From an uncultured Anaerovibrio sp. (GTDB lineage: Bacteria > Bacillota > Negativicutes > Selenomonadales > Selenomonadaceae), in contig CACZYN010000027.1 of NCBI GenBank assembly GCA_902785445.1, positions 1 through 26,114 of the forward strand: a stretch of 26,114 bases of DNA. Direction: 5' to 3'. The notes under the pieces are model-generated. The model saw only the letters and a program-made list of their open reading frames with translations. It was not told the DNA's origin and searched no databases. Position 1 is the first letter of the stretch. Each line of letters starts with the position of its first letter. Below, piece by piece: positions 7,165 to 15,033 of the stretch. Position numbers and translations under genes: made by a program.

Positions 7165-8451
7165 TTAAAATAAATCTTTGGCAATAATAATGGTCTGATC
7201 CCGGTTTGGTCCTACGGATACAATTCCCAAACCGATGCCAGTTACCTCAGCCAAACGCTCCAAGTATTTCCGAGCCTTCTCTGGCAAATCCTCGTATTTG
7301 CGTATACCGCTGATATCCGTCTGCCAACCCTCAAAGGTTTCATACACAGGCTCCACTTCAGCCAATACCTTCAAGGACGCCGGAATTTCATTGATGACCT
7401 CGCCCTTATACTTATAGCCTACGCACATCTTGATTTCTGGCAGAGTATCCAAAATATCCAAACGGGTTATAGCCATATAATCAATACCAGACAGAAGACC
7501 TGCATAACGAACTACACAGGCATCCAACCAACCAGTACGTCGTGGACGACCGGTAACTGTACCAAATTCATGGCCCAACTCCCGGATTTTATCCCCGACT
7601 TCATTAAGCTGTTCGGTAGGGAATGGGCCTTCACCTACTCGGGTGCAATAAGCCTTAACGACACCAACAACCTTATGAATATCCCGTGGGGCCACGCCGG
7701 CGCCTACACAGATACCCCCAGAAACTGGATGAGAAGCCGTAACATATGGATAGGTACCATAATCAATATCCAACATGGTAGCCTGGGCCCCCTCAAAGAG
7801 AACCTTCTTATTAGCCTGCAGCTCATCATGTAACAGAGCAATGGTGTCACATACATATGGCCGGAGACGATCAGCATAGCCCTCGTATTCCTTCAGAATA
7901 GCCTCGTAGTCATAAGGCTCCTTGCCAAACATGCCAGCAATCAACTTATTCTTGATAGTCAGATTTTCCTTCAGACGCTTGGCAAATTCCTCTTTATCAA
8001 TGAAATCACATACCCGGATGCCAATACGGTTATCCCGATCCACATAGCACGGACCGATACCGTTCTTGGTGGTGCCCACCTTGTTGGCACCCTTTAACTC
8101 CTCCAGGCAAACATCCATATCACAGTGGTATGGCATTACTACATGGGCACGGTTGCTGATACGGATTCCGCTTACGTCAATGCCCTTGGCAATCATGTTG
8201 TCCATTTCCTGCAGCATAACCTTTGGATTGAAGGCAACACCATTACCAATAACGTTCAAGGTACCCTTAAACAAAATTCCCGATGGCATAAGACGCAGCT
8301 TATATTCTACGCCGTCAACGGATACAGTATGACCAGCATTGCTGCCTCCCTGAGACCGCACTACTACCTCGGCCTGCTGGGCCAAATAATCTACAATTTT
8401 TCCTTTACCTTCGTCACCCCATTGGGTGCCAAGTACTGCTACTGAAGCCAT
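7165..8451 (-). CDS. purA: Adenylosuccinate synthetase
   Basis: 428 aa, the normal length. It joins IMP and aspartate using GTP to give adenylosuccinate, the first step from IMP to AMP, in the cytoplasm. The N-terminal GTQWGDEGKGK (8-18) contains the catalytic Asp13 and the GTP-binding loop; His41 is in NAGHTV; KNGIGPCYVDRDNRIG and GVVKAYCTRVGEGPFPTE are family signatures; TGRPRRTGWLD contains the IMP/GTP-site arginines; the C-terminus holds SVGPNRDQTI. The start lies 16 bp after the purB stop with GGGGAGAG overlapping the end of purB. Pairing with purB joins the two steps from IMP to AMP in one transcript. In related genomes purA often follows dnaB; here it is separated from it and on the other strand. 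Confidence 0.98.
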   Translation of the reverse strand: MASVAVLGTQWGDEGKGKIVDYLAQQAEVVVRSQGGSNAGHTVSVDGVEYKLRLMPSGILFKGTLNVIGNGVAFNPKVMLQEMDNMIAKGIDVSGIRISNRAHVVMPYHCDMDVCLEELKGANKVGTTKNGIGPCYVDRDNRIGIRVCDFIDKEEFAKRLKENLTIKNKLIAGMFGKEPYDYEAILKEYEGYADRLRPYVCDTIALLHDELQANKKVLFEGAQATMLDIDYGTYPYVTASHPVSGGICVGAGVAPRDIHKVVGVVKAYCTRVGEGPFPTEQLNEVGDKIRELGHEFGTVTGRPRRTGWLDACVVRYAGLLSGIDYMAITRLDILDTLPEIKMCVGYKYKGEVINEIPASLKVLAEVEPVYETFEGWQTDISGIRKYEDLPEKARKYLERLAEVTGIGLGIVSVGPNRDQTIIIAKDLF

Positions 8452-8467
8452 AAAGGTCTCTCCCCTC

Positions 8468-9760
8468 TTAAAGTCCGAAGCGGGCCATAATCATATCCAC
8501 GTGGCGGAGGAAATAATCCACCTTGAAGCATTCATCAATCTCCGCCTGGGACAAATACCGAGTCACGTCTTCATCCTTACTGATATTGGTCTTGAAGTCT
8601 TCCTTCTCCAGCCAACGCTTCATAGCATTGCGCTGTACCCACTTATAAGCATCCTCACGAAGAACTCCCTTGCTTACCAGGGCAATCAATATACGCTGGC
8701 TGAAAATCAAGCCACCGGTCTTATTGAGATTTTCCATCATAGCCTCTGGATATACCAGCAGCTTGTCAATGATGTTAGTAAACTTCTTGATGCAATAGTC
8801 CACATTAATAGTGGAATCTGGTAAAATTACCCGCTCAACAGAAGAATGGGAAATATCTCTTTCGTGCCACAGGGCAATGTTTTCCATGGATGCCAGGGCA
8901 TTACCCCGTACCAAACGGGCCATCCCAGCAATTCGCTCACAGGTAATTGGATTACGCTTATGTGGCATTGCAGAAGAGCCCTTCTGGCCTGGGCTGAAAT
9001 ACTCTTCAGCTTCACGAATATCTGTACGCTGGAGATTTCTGATTTCCGTAGCGAACTTCTCAAAGGAGCTGGCCACAATAGCCAAGGTAGTCATGTACTC
9101 GGCATGACGATCCCGCTGGATTACCTGAGTGGCCAATGGAGATGGGGTAATACCCAACTTCTTGCAAACCAGTTCCTCAATCTTTGGATTAATATTGGAA
9201 TAAGTACCTACCGCACCGGAGAGCTTACCTACGGAAACAATCTTCTTGGCATGTTCCACCCGCTCGATATCACGGTCAATTTCATTCATCCAGAGAGCCA
9301 GCTTTAAACCAAAGGTCATTGGCTCCGCATGGATACCGTGAGTACGGCCGATGCAAACAGTGTGTTTAAACTCTGCTGCCCGACGCTTTAATACTTCCCG
9401 GAATTTCTTTAAATCATCAATAATCAGCTCGGCGGATTTCTTCATCATAATACCCAGAGCCGTATCCTTCACATCACTGGAGGTCAGTCCCTTGTGGATA
9501 TACTTGGAATCATCCCCCACGTATTCAGCCACATTGGTGAGGAAAGCAATAATATCGTGATTGGTTTCCTTTTCGATTTCCTTTACCCGGTCCAGCTCAA
9601 AATGGGCCTTCTCCCGGATATTAATGGCAGCCTCCTTAGGAATTTCGCCCAGCTCAGCCATAGCCTCACAAGCAGCGATTTCTACATCCAACATTACCTC
9701 AAACTCATGTTGCAGAGTCCAAATGTTACCCATCTCCGGATTGGTATACCGTTCGATCAT
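8468..9760 (-). CDS. purB: Adenylosuccinate lyase
   Basis: 430 aa. It removes fumarate from adenylosuccinate (giving AMP) and from SAICAR, so it acts twice in purine synthesis. Fumarase/aspartase superfamily motifs: TSSDVKDTA (93-101), GRTHGIHAEP with the catalytic His141, and the signature GSSAMPHKRNP (261-271) carrying the flexible-loop catalytic Ser263. Length and architecture are those of the short bacterial PurB. The start is preceded by AGGAGG about 7 nt away. It heads a two-gene unit with purA; a good promoter lies about 90-120 bp upstream. Confidence 0.97.
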   Translation of the reverse strand: MIERYTNPEMGNIWTLQHEFEVMLDVEIAACEAMAELGEIPKEAAINIREKAHFELDRVKEIEKETNHDIIAFLTNVAEYVGDDSKYIHKGLTSSDVKDTALGIMMKKSAELIIDDLKKFREVLKRRAAEFKHTVCIGRTHGIHAEPMTFGLKLALWMNEIDRDIERVEHAKKIVSVGKLSGAVGTYSNINPKIEELVCKKLGITPSPLATQVIQRDRHAEYMTTLAIVASSFEKFATEIRNLQRTDIREAEEYFSPGQKGSSAMPHKRNPITCERIAGMARLVRGNALASMENIALWHERDISHSSVERVILPDSTINVDYCIKKFTNIIDKLLVYPEAMMENLNKTGGLIFSQRILIALVSKGVLREDAYKWVQRNAMKRWLEKEDFKTNISKDEDVTRYLSQAEIDECFKVDYFLRHVDMIMARFGL

Positions 9761-9849
9761 TGATGCACATCCTCCTTAAAATAAAAACAGGCATTTTCGG
9801 AAATATTTTCATTCCCGAGCCGGCAGGCTAAATTTACCCACCAAACATT

Positions 9850-9879
9850 ATGATAGCATTTGCTGTAAAATACTGTCAA
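9850..9879 (-). promoter_or_regulatory. purBA promoter
   Basis: On the minus strand TTGACA (9874-9879), an 18-bp spacer and TATCAT (9850-9855). Transcription would start near 9843, leaving an 80-nt leader before purB. I see no recognised purine riboswitch core in that leader. The promoter begins only about 20 bp after the phosphohexomutase stop, where no terminator is evident, so some read-through is possible. Confidence 0.65.
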
Positions 9880-9898
9880 CCGCTATGGATTGTATACA

Positions 9899-11407
9899 TC
9901 ACAACACGCTGGTGTCCAGATGCTCAAAGCCAGCCACCAATTCCTTAGCAACAGCGGTAAGCTCCGTACAGTCTCCAGGGTGCTTGCCCTCCACATTCAT
10001 TGGCATATTCGGGTCGTGGAGAGACAGGCGCAATAATACCCAGCCCTTATTCGGGAATACCAGCCGTACGCCTTCAAAGGACGGGGAGGCTATCTCGATA
10101 CCTTTGGCAACCGCTCTTTCCTTAAACTTAGCCAATACATCATTACCATAGGACTTAAAGTCATCTATCCCCCGAATATAAAGACGATATTCCTTGGCCT
10201 CGGCTGGATACTTAAGGTCACTGATAAGGCCTGCCAGAGCTTTTCCCTCCTTGAAGGCCTTGGCCGCTGCGATAAGTAATTTAACCGCCAAATATGCTCC
10301 ATCATCCAGATAATAATTTTCCTTAAGGGCACCATGCCCGGAGGTTTCAATGGCCAGAGGGGAAACCGTGCCGCCGTCATTTAAGCGGATACATTCATTG
10401 ATGACATTTTTGTAGCCCCGCATAAAGCGATGATGCTTCAGCTTTAACTTCCCTTCCAAAAACTCCGTCAGTTCATCAGAAGTCACCGAGTCGGTCACGA
10501 TGGTACTGCCTGGATAATCCTCCTGCAATATGGCTGCCATCATGGCAATCAAGGCGTTGCGGCTGATGTCCTGGCCGTCAGGCAATACAGCGCTCATCCG
10601 GTCCACGTCCGTATCAAAGATAATGCCCAAGTCTGCTTTATTATCCAGCACAGCCTTTTTTATGGCCGCCATGGCTTCCTTGTTCTCCGGATTCGGGATA
10701 TGGTTAGGAAAATGGCCATCCGGCTCCAAGAAACAGCTGCCGGAGGTATCCGCCCCTAAAGGCTGTAATACTTTCCGGGCAAAGAAGCCGCCCCCTCCGT
10801 TGCCGGCATCCACCACAATGTGCATTCCCGTTAATGGTGCATCATAATTGTCAGTGGACTGCACGCCGGCCCGTATGGTTTCACAAAGGGACTTGGCATA
10901 TATGTCGATTAAGTTCAGTTTAGAAGCTGTACTGATGTCTGTTTCCACTGCTTCAATATCCGCTGCCATTTCCAACAGCTGCCGGATATCCTGTTTCTCC
11001 AAACCACCATCTTTGGTGAAAAACTTCATGCCATTTCTGTTAAAAGGCAAATGACTGGCGGTAATCATAATAGAACCATCCATCTGGGTTTCCTCAAAGA
11101 TTATGGACATAAACATAGCTGGAGTAGAGGCCAGAGCACAGTCCACCGGTGTCGCTCCCTGTCCCTTGATGCCCTGCATGGCGGCTTCCTTTAAGGCAGT
11201 AGCGCTTAAACGGGAATCGTGCCCTACAGCCACCTTCAGCTCAGAGGTCTTTTTACCGGTCTTTTTCGCCAGGAACTGCACAAAGGCGGCCGCAATAACA
11301 TTGGCTTCTGCCGAACGCAAATTGACTTCCTCACCGGGCACCCCTTCCATGGCAATCCCCCGCACATCACTGCCATTTTGTAACTTTAATAATAAACTTG
11401 CTTCCAT
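9899..11407 (-). CDS. Phosphomannomutase/phosphoglucomutase family enzyme
   Basis: 502 aa. Alpha-D-phosphohexomutase superfamily; it interconverts hexose 1- and 6-phosphates through a phosphoserine, feeding sugar nucleotides for envelope glycans. Active-site loop TASHLPFNRNGMKF with Ser118; Mg loop DTDVDR (265-270); sugar-specificity loop ETSGHGAL (354-361); C-terminal phosphate-binding domain with LRLSLHDPNMP in place of the more usual R-x-S-x-T-E/N string. This C-terminal variation and the roughly 500-aa length resemble eukaryote-like or Negativicute PMM/PGM forms more than short ManB; substrate preference cannot be read from the sequence. The start has GGAGGT about 7 nt upstream. It is transcribed away from the plus-strand operon that starts at 11530. 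Confidence 0.88.
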   Translation of the reverse strand: MEASLLLKLQNGSDVRGIAMEGVPGEEVNLRSAEANVIAAAFVQFLAKKTGKKTSELKVAVGHDSRLSATALKEAAMQGIKGQGATPVDCALASTPAMFMSIIFEETQMDGSIMITASHLPFNRNGMKFFTKDGGLEKQDIRQLLEMAADIEAVETDISTASKLNLIDIYAKSLCETIRAGVQSTDNYDAPLTGMHIVVDAGNGGGGFFARKVLQPLGADTSGSCFLEPDGHFPNHIPNPENKEAMAAIKKAVLDNKADLGIIFDTDVDRMSAVLPDGQDISRNALIAMMAAILQEDYPGSTIVTDSVTSDELTEFLEGKLKLKHHRFMRGYKNVINECIRLNDGGTVSPLAIETSGHGALKENYYLDDGAYLAVKLLIAAAKAFKEGKALAGLISDLKYPAEAKEYRLYIRGIDDFKSYGNDVLAKFKERAVAKGIEIASPSFEGVRLVFPNKGWVLLRLSLHDPNMPMNVEGKHPGDCTELTAVAKELVAGFEHLDTSVL

Positions 11408-11443
11408 TTTTCTACCTCCAACTAGATTTCCTTTCGGTTTAAT

Positions 11444-11471
11444 TCTATATCAATAAGCTAACTTTAGCCAA
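11444..11471 (-). promoter_or_regulatory. Possible phosphohexomutase promoter overlapping a small palindrome
   Basis: On the minus strand TTGGCT (11466-11471), a 16-bp spacer and TATAGA (11444-11449). The inverted repeat GCTAACTTTAGC (11457-11468) overlaps the -35 and spacer and could be an operator. Matches are moderate. Confidence 0.4.
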
Positions 11472-11529
11472 TTTTTTCTTTCATATTATCTAATAACCTC
11501 CTGTTTCATTTCGTAGTGTCCCATAACTT

Positions 11530-11558
11530 TTGTAAGTTACCATATAAAATGATATAAT
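11530..11558 (+). promoter_or_regulatory. Promoter of the DUF2232-gdpP-rplI-lonC-dnaB operon
   Basis: TTGTAA (11530-11535), a 17-bp spacer and perfect TATAAT (11553-11558). The leader carries a short hairpin: ATGTGG (about 11568-11573) pairs with CCACAT (11583-11588), just before AAGGAG and the ATG at 11610. No other clear promoter is seen before dnaB. Confidence 0.7.
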
Positions 11559-11609
11559 TACATATTGATGTGGAGAAAATCCCCACATTGGTTAGTAAGG
11601 AGTGTCAAC

Positions 11610-12548
11610 ATGGCTGATGTAAAAATAAAATCCATGACTGAAAGTGGTCTTTTAGCGGCCATTACAGTTATCACCGCTTTAATAGGGGTCTATGTCCCAT
11701 TGCTGGGAACTATTGCCATTCTCTTATGGCCCCTGCCAATATTGGTACTGGAAGTACGCCACGGGATGAAATGGGCCCTAATGAGCGTACTGACTGCCGG
11801 CATAATCATGAGTATTCTGATTGAACCTATGGCAGCCATTCGTATGGTAATCGGCTTTGCGCCTCCGGCCATAGCCTTAGGATACGGCTTCCGTAACCAG
11901 CTGCCGGCAGCTAAAAATCTCATGCTGTCTTTGGTATCTGCCATTATTTCCATGCTAATTGCCATGGCCATGCTATTTTATGTTACGGAAATTAATCCCT
12001 TTGACATGCAGGTAGATATGCTGAAGGAATCCTTCGATATTACCCTCTCCGCCTACGAAACTATGGGTATGACCCCAGAGCAAATTGCCGAAAGCAAACA
12101 GCAATTTGATATGGCCTTTAACATGATTGCGTTATTAATGCCACTGGTTATCATCTGTTCCGGCCTTATTACCACCTGGATAAATTTTGCCATTGGCACC
12201 AGAGTACTGCGGCGTTTAGGCTACGAAGTATCCTCCCTGCCAGATTTTGATGATTGGCATTTACCAAAGGTTATTTTATATCTCTTTGCCTTCTCCCTAA
12301 TTGGACTTTATTGGGGCAGTACCCGGCAAATAGATTTGTTATATCAGGTTTCTTTAAATGTAAATATCATGGCTACCTTTGCTGGGTTCGATATCGCTGA
12401 GAATGTCCTTGATAGTTGAACTCTCGATAACAGCCTTTTCGGTGTCATCTTTGTTTTCCTCAACGGATTCATGGCGCAAATTGTGGCCTTTGTTGGGCTA
12501 TTTGATATGTTATTTGATTATCGTAAGCGTTTCGCAAAAAAACATTAA
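11610..12548 (+). pseudogene. DUF2232 (YybS-like) membrane protein gene with an in-frame TGA
   Basis: The start is ATG 11610 (AAGGAG at 11597-11602), not the longer frame from 11565. The open part encodes 269 aa with hydrophobic segments near 10-55, 60-95, 105-130, 190-220 and 230-250, typical of the DUF2232/YybS family, polytopic inner-membrane proteins of unknown function usually next to gdpP and rplI. The frame reads FAGFDIAENVLDS, TGA (12417-12419), TLDNSLFGVIFVFLNGF and on through MAQIVAFVGLFDMLFDYRKR to TAA at 12548. The part after the stop is in the same frame and matches the usual family C-terminus, so this is a single nonsense change (for example CGA to TGA), not a frameshift. The last helix and basic tail would be lost. 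Other genes here end in TGA, so a reassigned code is excluded. The truncated protein may still fold; sequence error is also possible. Confidence 0.72.
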
Positions 12549-12578
12549 TCCTAATAGGGTAGAATTGAGGTCTAAAAA

Positions 12579-14603
12579 ATGCCAAGAAATCTAAATGCCT
12601 GGATTGATATTGTGATCATTCATCTGGCAGCTCTATTCTTAGTAGTTGTGCTATGCATATACAATTCCTATATTGGTGCGGCAGCCCTGATGGTCTGGCT
12701 GGCTACCTTGTTTTTCGGCTATGAACGCTGTCGGTATCGCACCGAGGAGTTTGACCATTATTGTCATACCGTCATCAGTAATGTTAATGATGCCTCCAAC
12801 TACGCCATTGAGTACTTGCCCCAGATAGTGGTTCTGGTAGACCGGGACGGCCGTCTCCAATGGTTTAACAAGGAGCTGGAAAAGCACATAACCAAAATCC
12901 CGGAATACGGCATGTCCATCAATCAGGGGGATGATGCCTTTTGGCCGGAACTGGATTTGGAGGCCATTTGGGGCAAGAATGACGAAACCGTATTTATCCA
13001 TGAAAATGTTCATTTTAAGATGAAATATCGCCCAATTGCCACCAAGGATGATTCCTGTGGCTTAATGGCTCTGTATATAATGGATGATTCACCATACCAG
13101 ATACTGAAGCGGATTCACGCTAATTCCCGTTCCGTGCTCATGTATATCCAGATAGACAATTACGAGGATGTACTGAAGGGACTCAACGATGCGGAAAGAA
13201 CCAGTCTGGTATTTCAGGCCAACAAGCTGATTGGCGAATGGATTAACCATCTGGAGGGTTATATGCACCGCAGCCGTAACGACACCTATATTGCGGTTAT
13301 TGAGCGGCGTAATCTGGATGTGGCCATCGAGGAGAAATTCTCCATTTTGGACAAGGTCCACAATCTCTTTAATAACACCAGCAAACTGCCGGTAACCCTG
13401 AGTATCGGTATATCAGTAGCTGATCGGCAAACTTATATCGAACTGGGGCAGCAAGCGCAGTCCATGCTGGATTTGGCCTTGAGCCGGGGTGGTGACCAGG
13501 CCGCTGTCATGATGAACAACCAAACCAGCTTCTTTGGTGGTAAAACCAAGGCTCTGGAAAAGCAAAACCGGGTTAAGGCCCGGGTAATGGCCTCCAATAT
13601 CAAGGCTTTAATGCAGACCTCTGATGAAATCTTTATCATGGGTCATCATAATGAAGATTTCGATGCGCTGGGAGCTGCTTTGGGCGTGGCCCGTATGGCT
13701 AAAAGTTTGGATAAGCCTGTCCACATTATCTTAAGCGATATGAATGAGGGCATTGGCAAAATCATCGAAATGCTGTCCACCCGAGAGGAATATGCGGATT
13801 TATTCATTTCCAGTGATCATCTGCTAAATATTACCGCTCAAAATCCGGTGCTCTTTGTGGTGGATACCTTTATTCCACACATTACAGCTGCTCCGGATAT
13901 GCTGAATCGCATTGACCAGATTGTGGTTATCGATCACCATCGCCGCAGCGAGAATTACATCAAAAATGCCAAAATCACCTATTTGGAAACTGCCACCAGC
14001 TCCACCAGTGAGCTGGTCACCGAGCTGTTGATGTATTTCAGCGAAGATTTGAAGCTTAGCCGTATAGAAGCTATTGCTTTGTATTCCGGCATATTGGTGG
14101 ACACCAAGAACTTTGCCGTACAGGTGGGTGTCCGCACCTTTGAAGCCGCTGCTTATCTCCGGCGCTGGGGCGCTGATTTGGTGGCCGTACGCCAGCTCTT
14201 TAGGACAGACTTTGACACAGAAGTGGCGGAAGCCAGAGCCAAGGCGGCTGCCACCATGTTCCCAAATGGTCTCATTATCACCAAATGTCCGGACACCATG
14301 CCAAACATTCAGGTAGTGGCTGCTCAGGTAGCCGACTCCATGCTGCGCATCGAAAATGTCCGGGTAAGTATAGTAATATTCCAGCTTACCGCCAATACCG
14401 TGGGCGTCAGCGCCCGCTCCAGCGGTGAAATCAATGTGCAGGTCATCATGGAAAACTTCGGTGGCGGCGGTCATCAGAACGTGGCTGGCACCCAGCTCAA
14501 AGATGGCACAATTGATGATGTATATAACCAAGTATTAGAATATACCCAAGAATTTATAGAGGAGTATGATAACAATGAAAGTAATCTTGCAGAAGGACAT
14601 TAA
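12579..14603 (+). CDS. gdpP: GdpP-type cyclic di-AMP phosphodiesterase
   Basis: 674 aa membrane protein that hydrolyses c-di-AMP to pApA. Two N-terminal helices (about 10-28 and 31-48), a PAS-like domain (about 65-170), a degenerate GGDEF domain (about 180-315, no GGDEF motif), a DHH domain with metal ligands His356, Asp360 and Asp362 in GHHNEDFDALGAALG, Asp429 in FVVDTF, DHH at 452-454 and Asp508 in GILVDTKNF, and a DHHA1 domain ending in GGGGHQNVAGTQ (628-639). All six metal ligands expected from the family appear to be present, so it should be active. The start (ATG 12579, GAGGT about 9 nt upstream) lies 30 bp after the DUF2232 stop at 12548. The last 29 bp overlap rplI, which suggests translational coupling. 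In low-GC Gram-positives this enzyme links c-di-AMP to osmotic and wall homeostasis. Confidence 0.95.
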   Translation: MPRNLNAWIDIVIIHLAALFLVVVLCIYNSYIGAAALMVWLATLFFGYERCRYRTEEFDHYCHTVISNVNDASNYAIEYLPQIVVLVDRDGRLQWFNKELEKHITKIPEYGMSINQGDDAFWPELDLEAIWGKNDETVFIHENVHFKMKYRPIATKDDSCGLMALYIMDDSPYQILKRIHANSRSVLMYIQIDNYEDVLKGLNDAERTSLVFQANKLIGEWINHLEGYMHRSRNDTYIAVIERRNLDVAIEEKFSILDKVHNLFNNTSKLPVTLSIGISVADRQTYIELGQQAQSMLDLALSRGGDQAAVMMNNQTSFFGGKTKALEKQNRVKARVMASNIKALMQTSDEIFIMGHHNEDFDALGAALGVARMAKSLDKPVHIILSDMNEGIGKIIEMLSTREEYADLFISSDHLLNITAQNPVLFVVDTFIPHITAAPDMLNRIDQIVVIDHHRRSENYIKNAKITYLETATSSTSELVTELLMYFSEDLKLSRIEAIALYSGILVDTKNFAVQVGVRTFEAAAYLRRWGADLVAVRQLFRTDFDTEVAEARAKAAATMFPNGLIITKCPDTMPNIQVVAAQVADSMLRIENVRVSIVIFQLTANTVGVSARSSGEINVQVIMENFGGGGHQNVAGTQLKDGTIDDVYNQVLEYTQEFIEEYDNNESNLAEGH

Positions 14604-15021
14604 GAACTTAGGTAAAAAAGGAGATATTGTGGAGGTATCCGACGGTTATGGCCGGAACTTCCTGTTGCCAAAAAAGGCGGCTGTTGAAGCCACCTCCAAT
14701 AATGTAAATGTAGCAAAAGCCCAGGCTGGCTCCGCTGCCCGCAAGAAGGCTCAGGATACCGATGAGGCCAAACTCATGGCTGCCCAGCTTTCCCAGGTTT
14801 CCGTAAAGATTCCCGTAAAAATCGGAGAAAATGGCCGTCTATTCGGCTCGGTAACCGGCAAGGATATTTCCGATGTGTTGAAGAAGCAGCACAATATTGA
14901 CATTGACAAGCGTAAGATTTCCTTAAAAGAGGATATTTCCGGCACTGGAACCTATGAGGCAGTAATCAAGGTACATCCGGAAATTACCAGCACCATCAAG
15001 GTGGAAGTGGTAAAGGGCTAA
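14575..15021 (+). CDS. rplI: 50S ribosomal protein L9
   Basis: 148 aa. MKVILQKDIKNLGKKGDIVE and SDGYGRNFLLPKKAAVEAT form the N-terminal rRNA-binding domain. A long central helix (about 41-75) and a C-terminal domain with GRLFGSVTGKDISDVL follow. It binds 23S rRNA near the L1 stalk. The start at 14575 is chosen over an in-frame ATG at 14566 because AGAGGAG (14558-14564) is 10 nt from the former and only 1 nt from the latter. The start lies inside the end of gdpP. Confidence 0.98.
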   Translation: MKVILQKDIKNLGKKGDIVEVSDGYGRNFLLPKKAAVEATSNNVNVAKAQAGSAARKKAQDTDEAKLMAAQLSQVSVKIPVKIGENGRLFGSVTGKDISDVLKKQHNIDIDKRKISLKEDISGTGTYEAVIKVHPEITSTIKVEVVKG

Positions 15022-15033
15022 TAGGGTGTATCT

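Noticed and set aside
9761..9842. Purine riboswitch or attenuator in the purB leader
   Set aside because: The 80-nt leader has only weak inverted repeats and no recognisable purine aptamer core or terminator.
11420..11510. Six-codon upstream frame (MKEKIG) with AGGAGG on the minus strand ahead of the phosphohexomutase gene
   Set aside because: It lies upstream of or over the candidate promoter, is too short to judge, and has no sign of being a leader peptide.
12417..12460. TGA as selenocysteine in the DUF2232 gene
   Set aside because: No clear bacterial SECIS-like hairpin follows directly, the family has no redox site at this position, and the context (D-S-x-T-L) is not a selenoprotein motif.
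12375..12500. Minus-strand open stretch that reads like an acidic helical protein opposite the DUF2232 end
   Set aside because: It is codon-aligned antisense of a hydrophobic coding frame, which automatically yields Glu/Lys/Asp-rich sequence; no start site supports it.
12379..12594. Plus-strand open frame overlapping the end of DUF2232 and the start of gdpP
   Set aside because: It is a shifted frame. The unshifted frame after the TGA gives the family-like C-terminus, so a frameshift explanation is not needed.
13824..14531. 235-codon minus-strand frame inside gdpP
   Set aside because: It is antisense to the conserved DHH/DHHA1 region of gdpP; its sequence shows no family motif.
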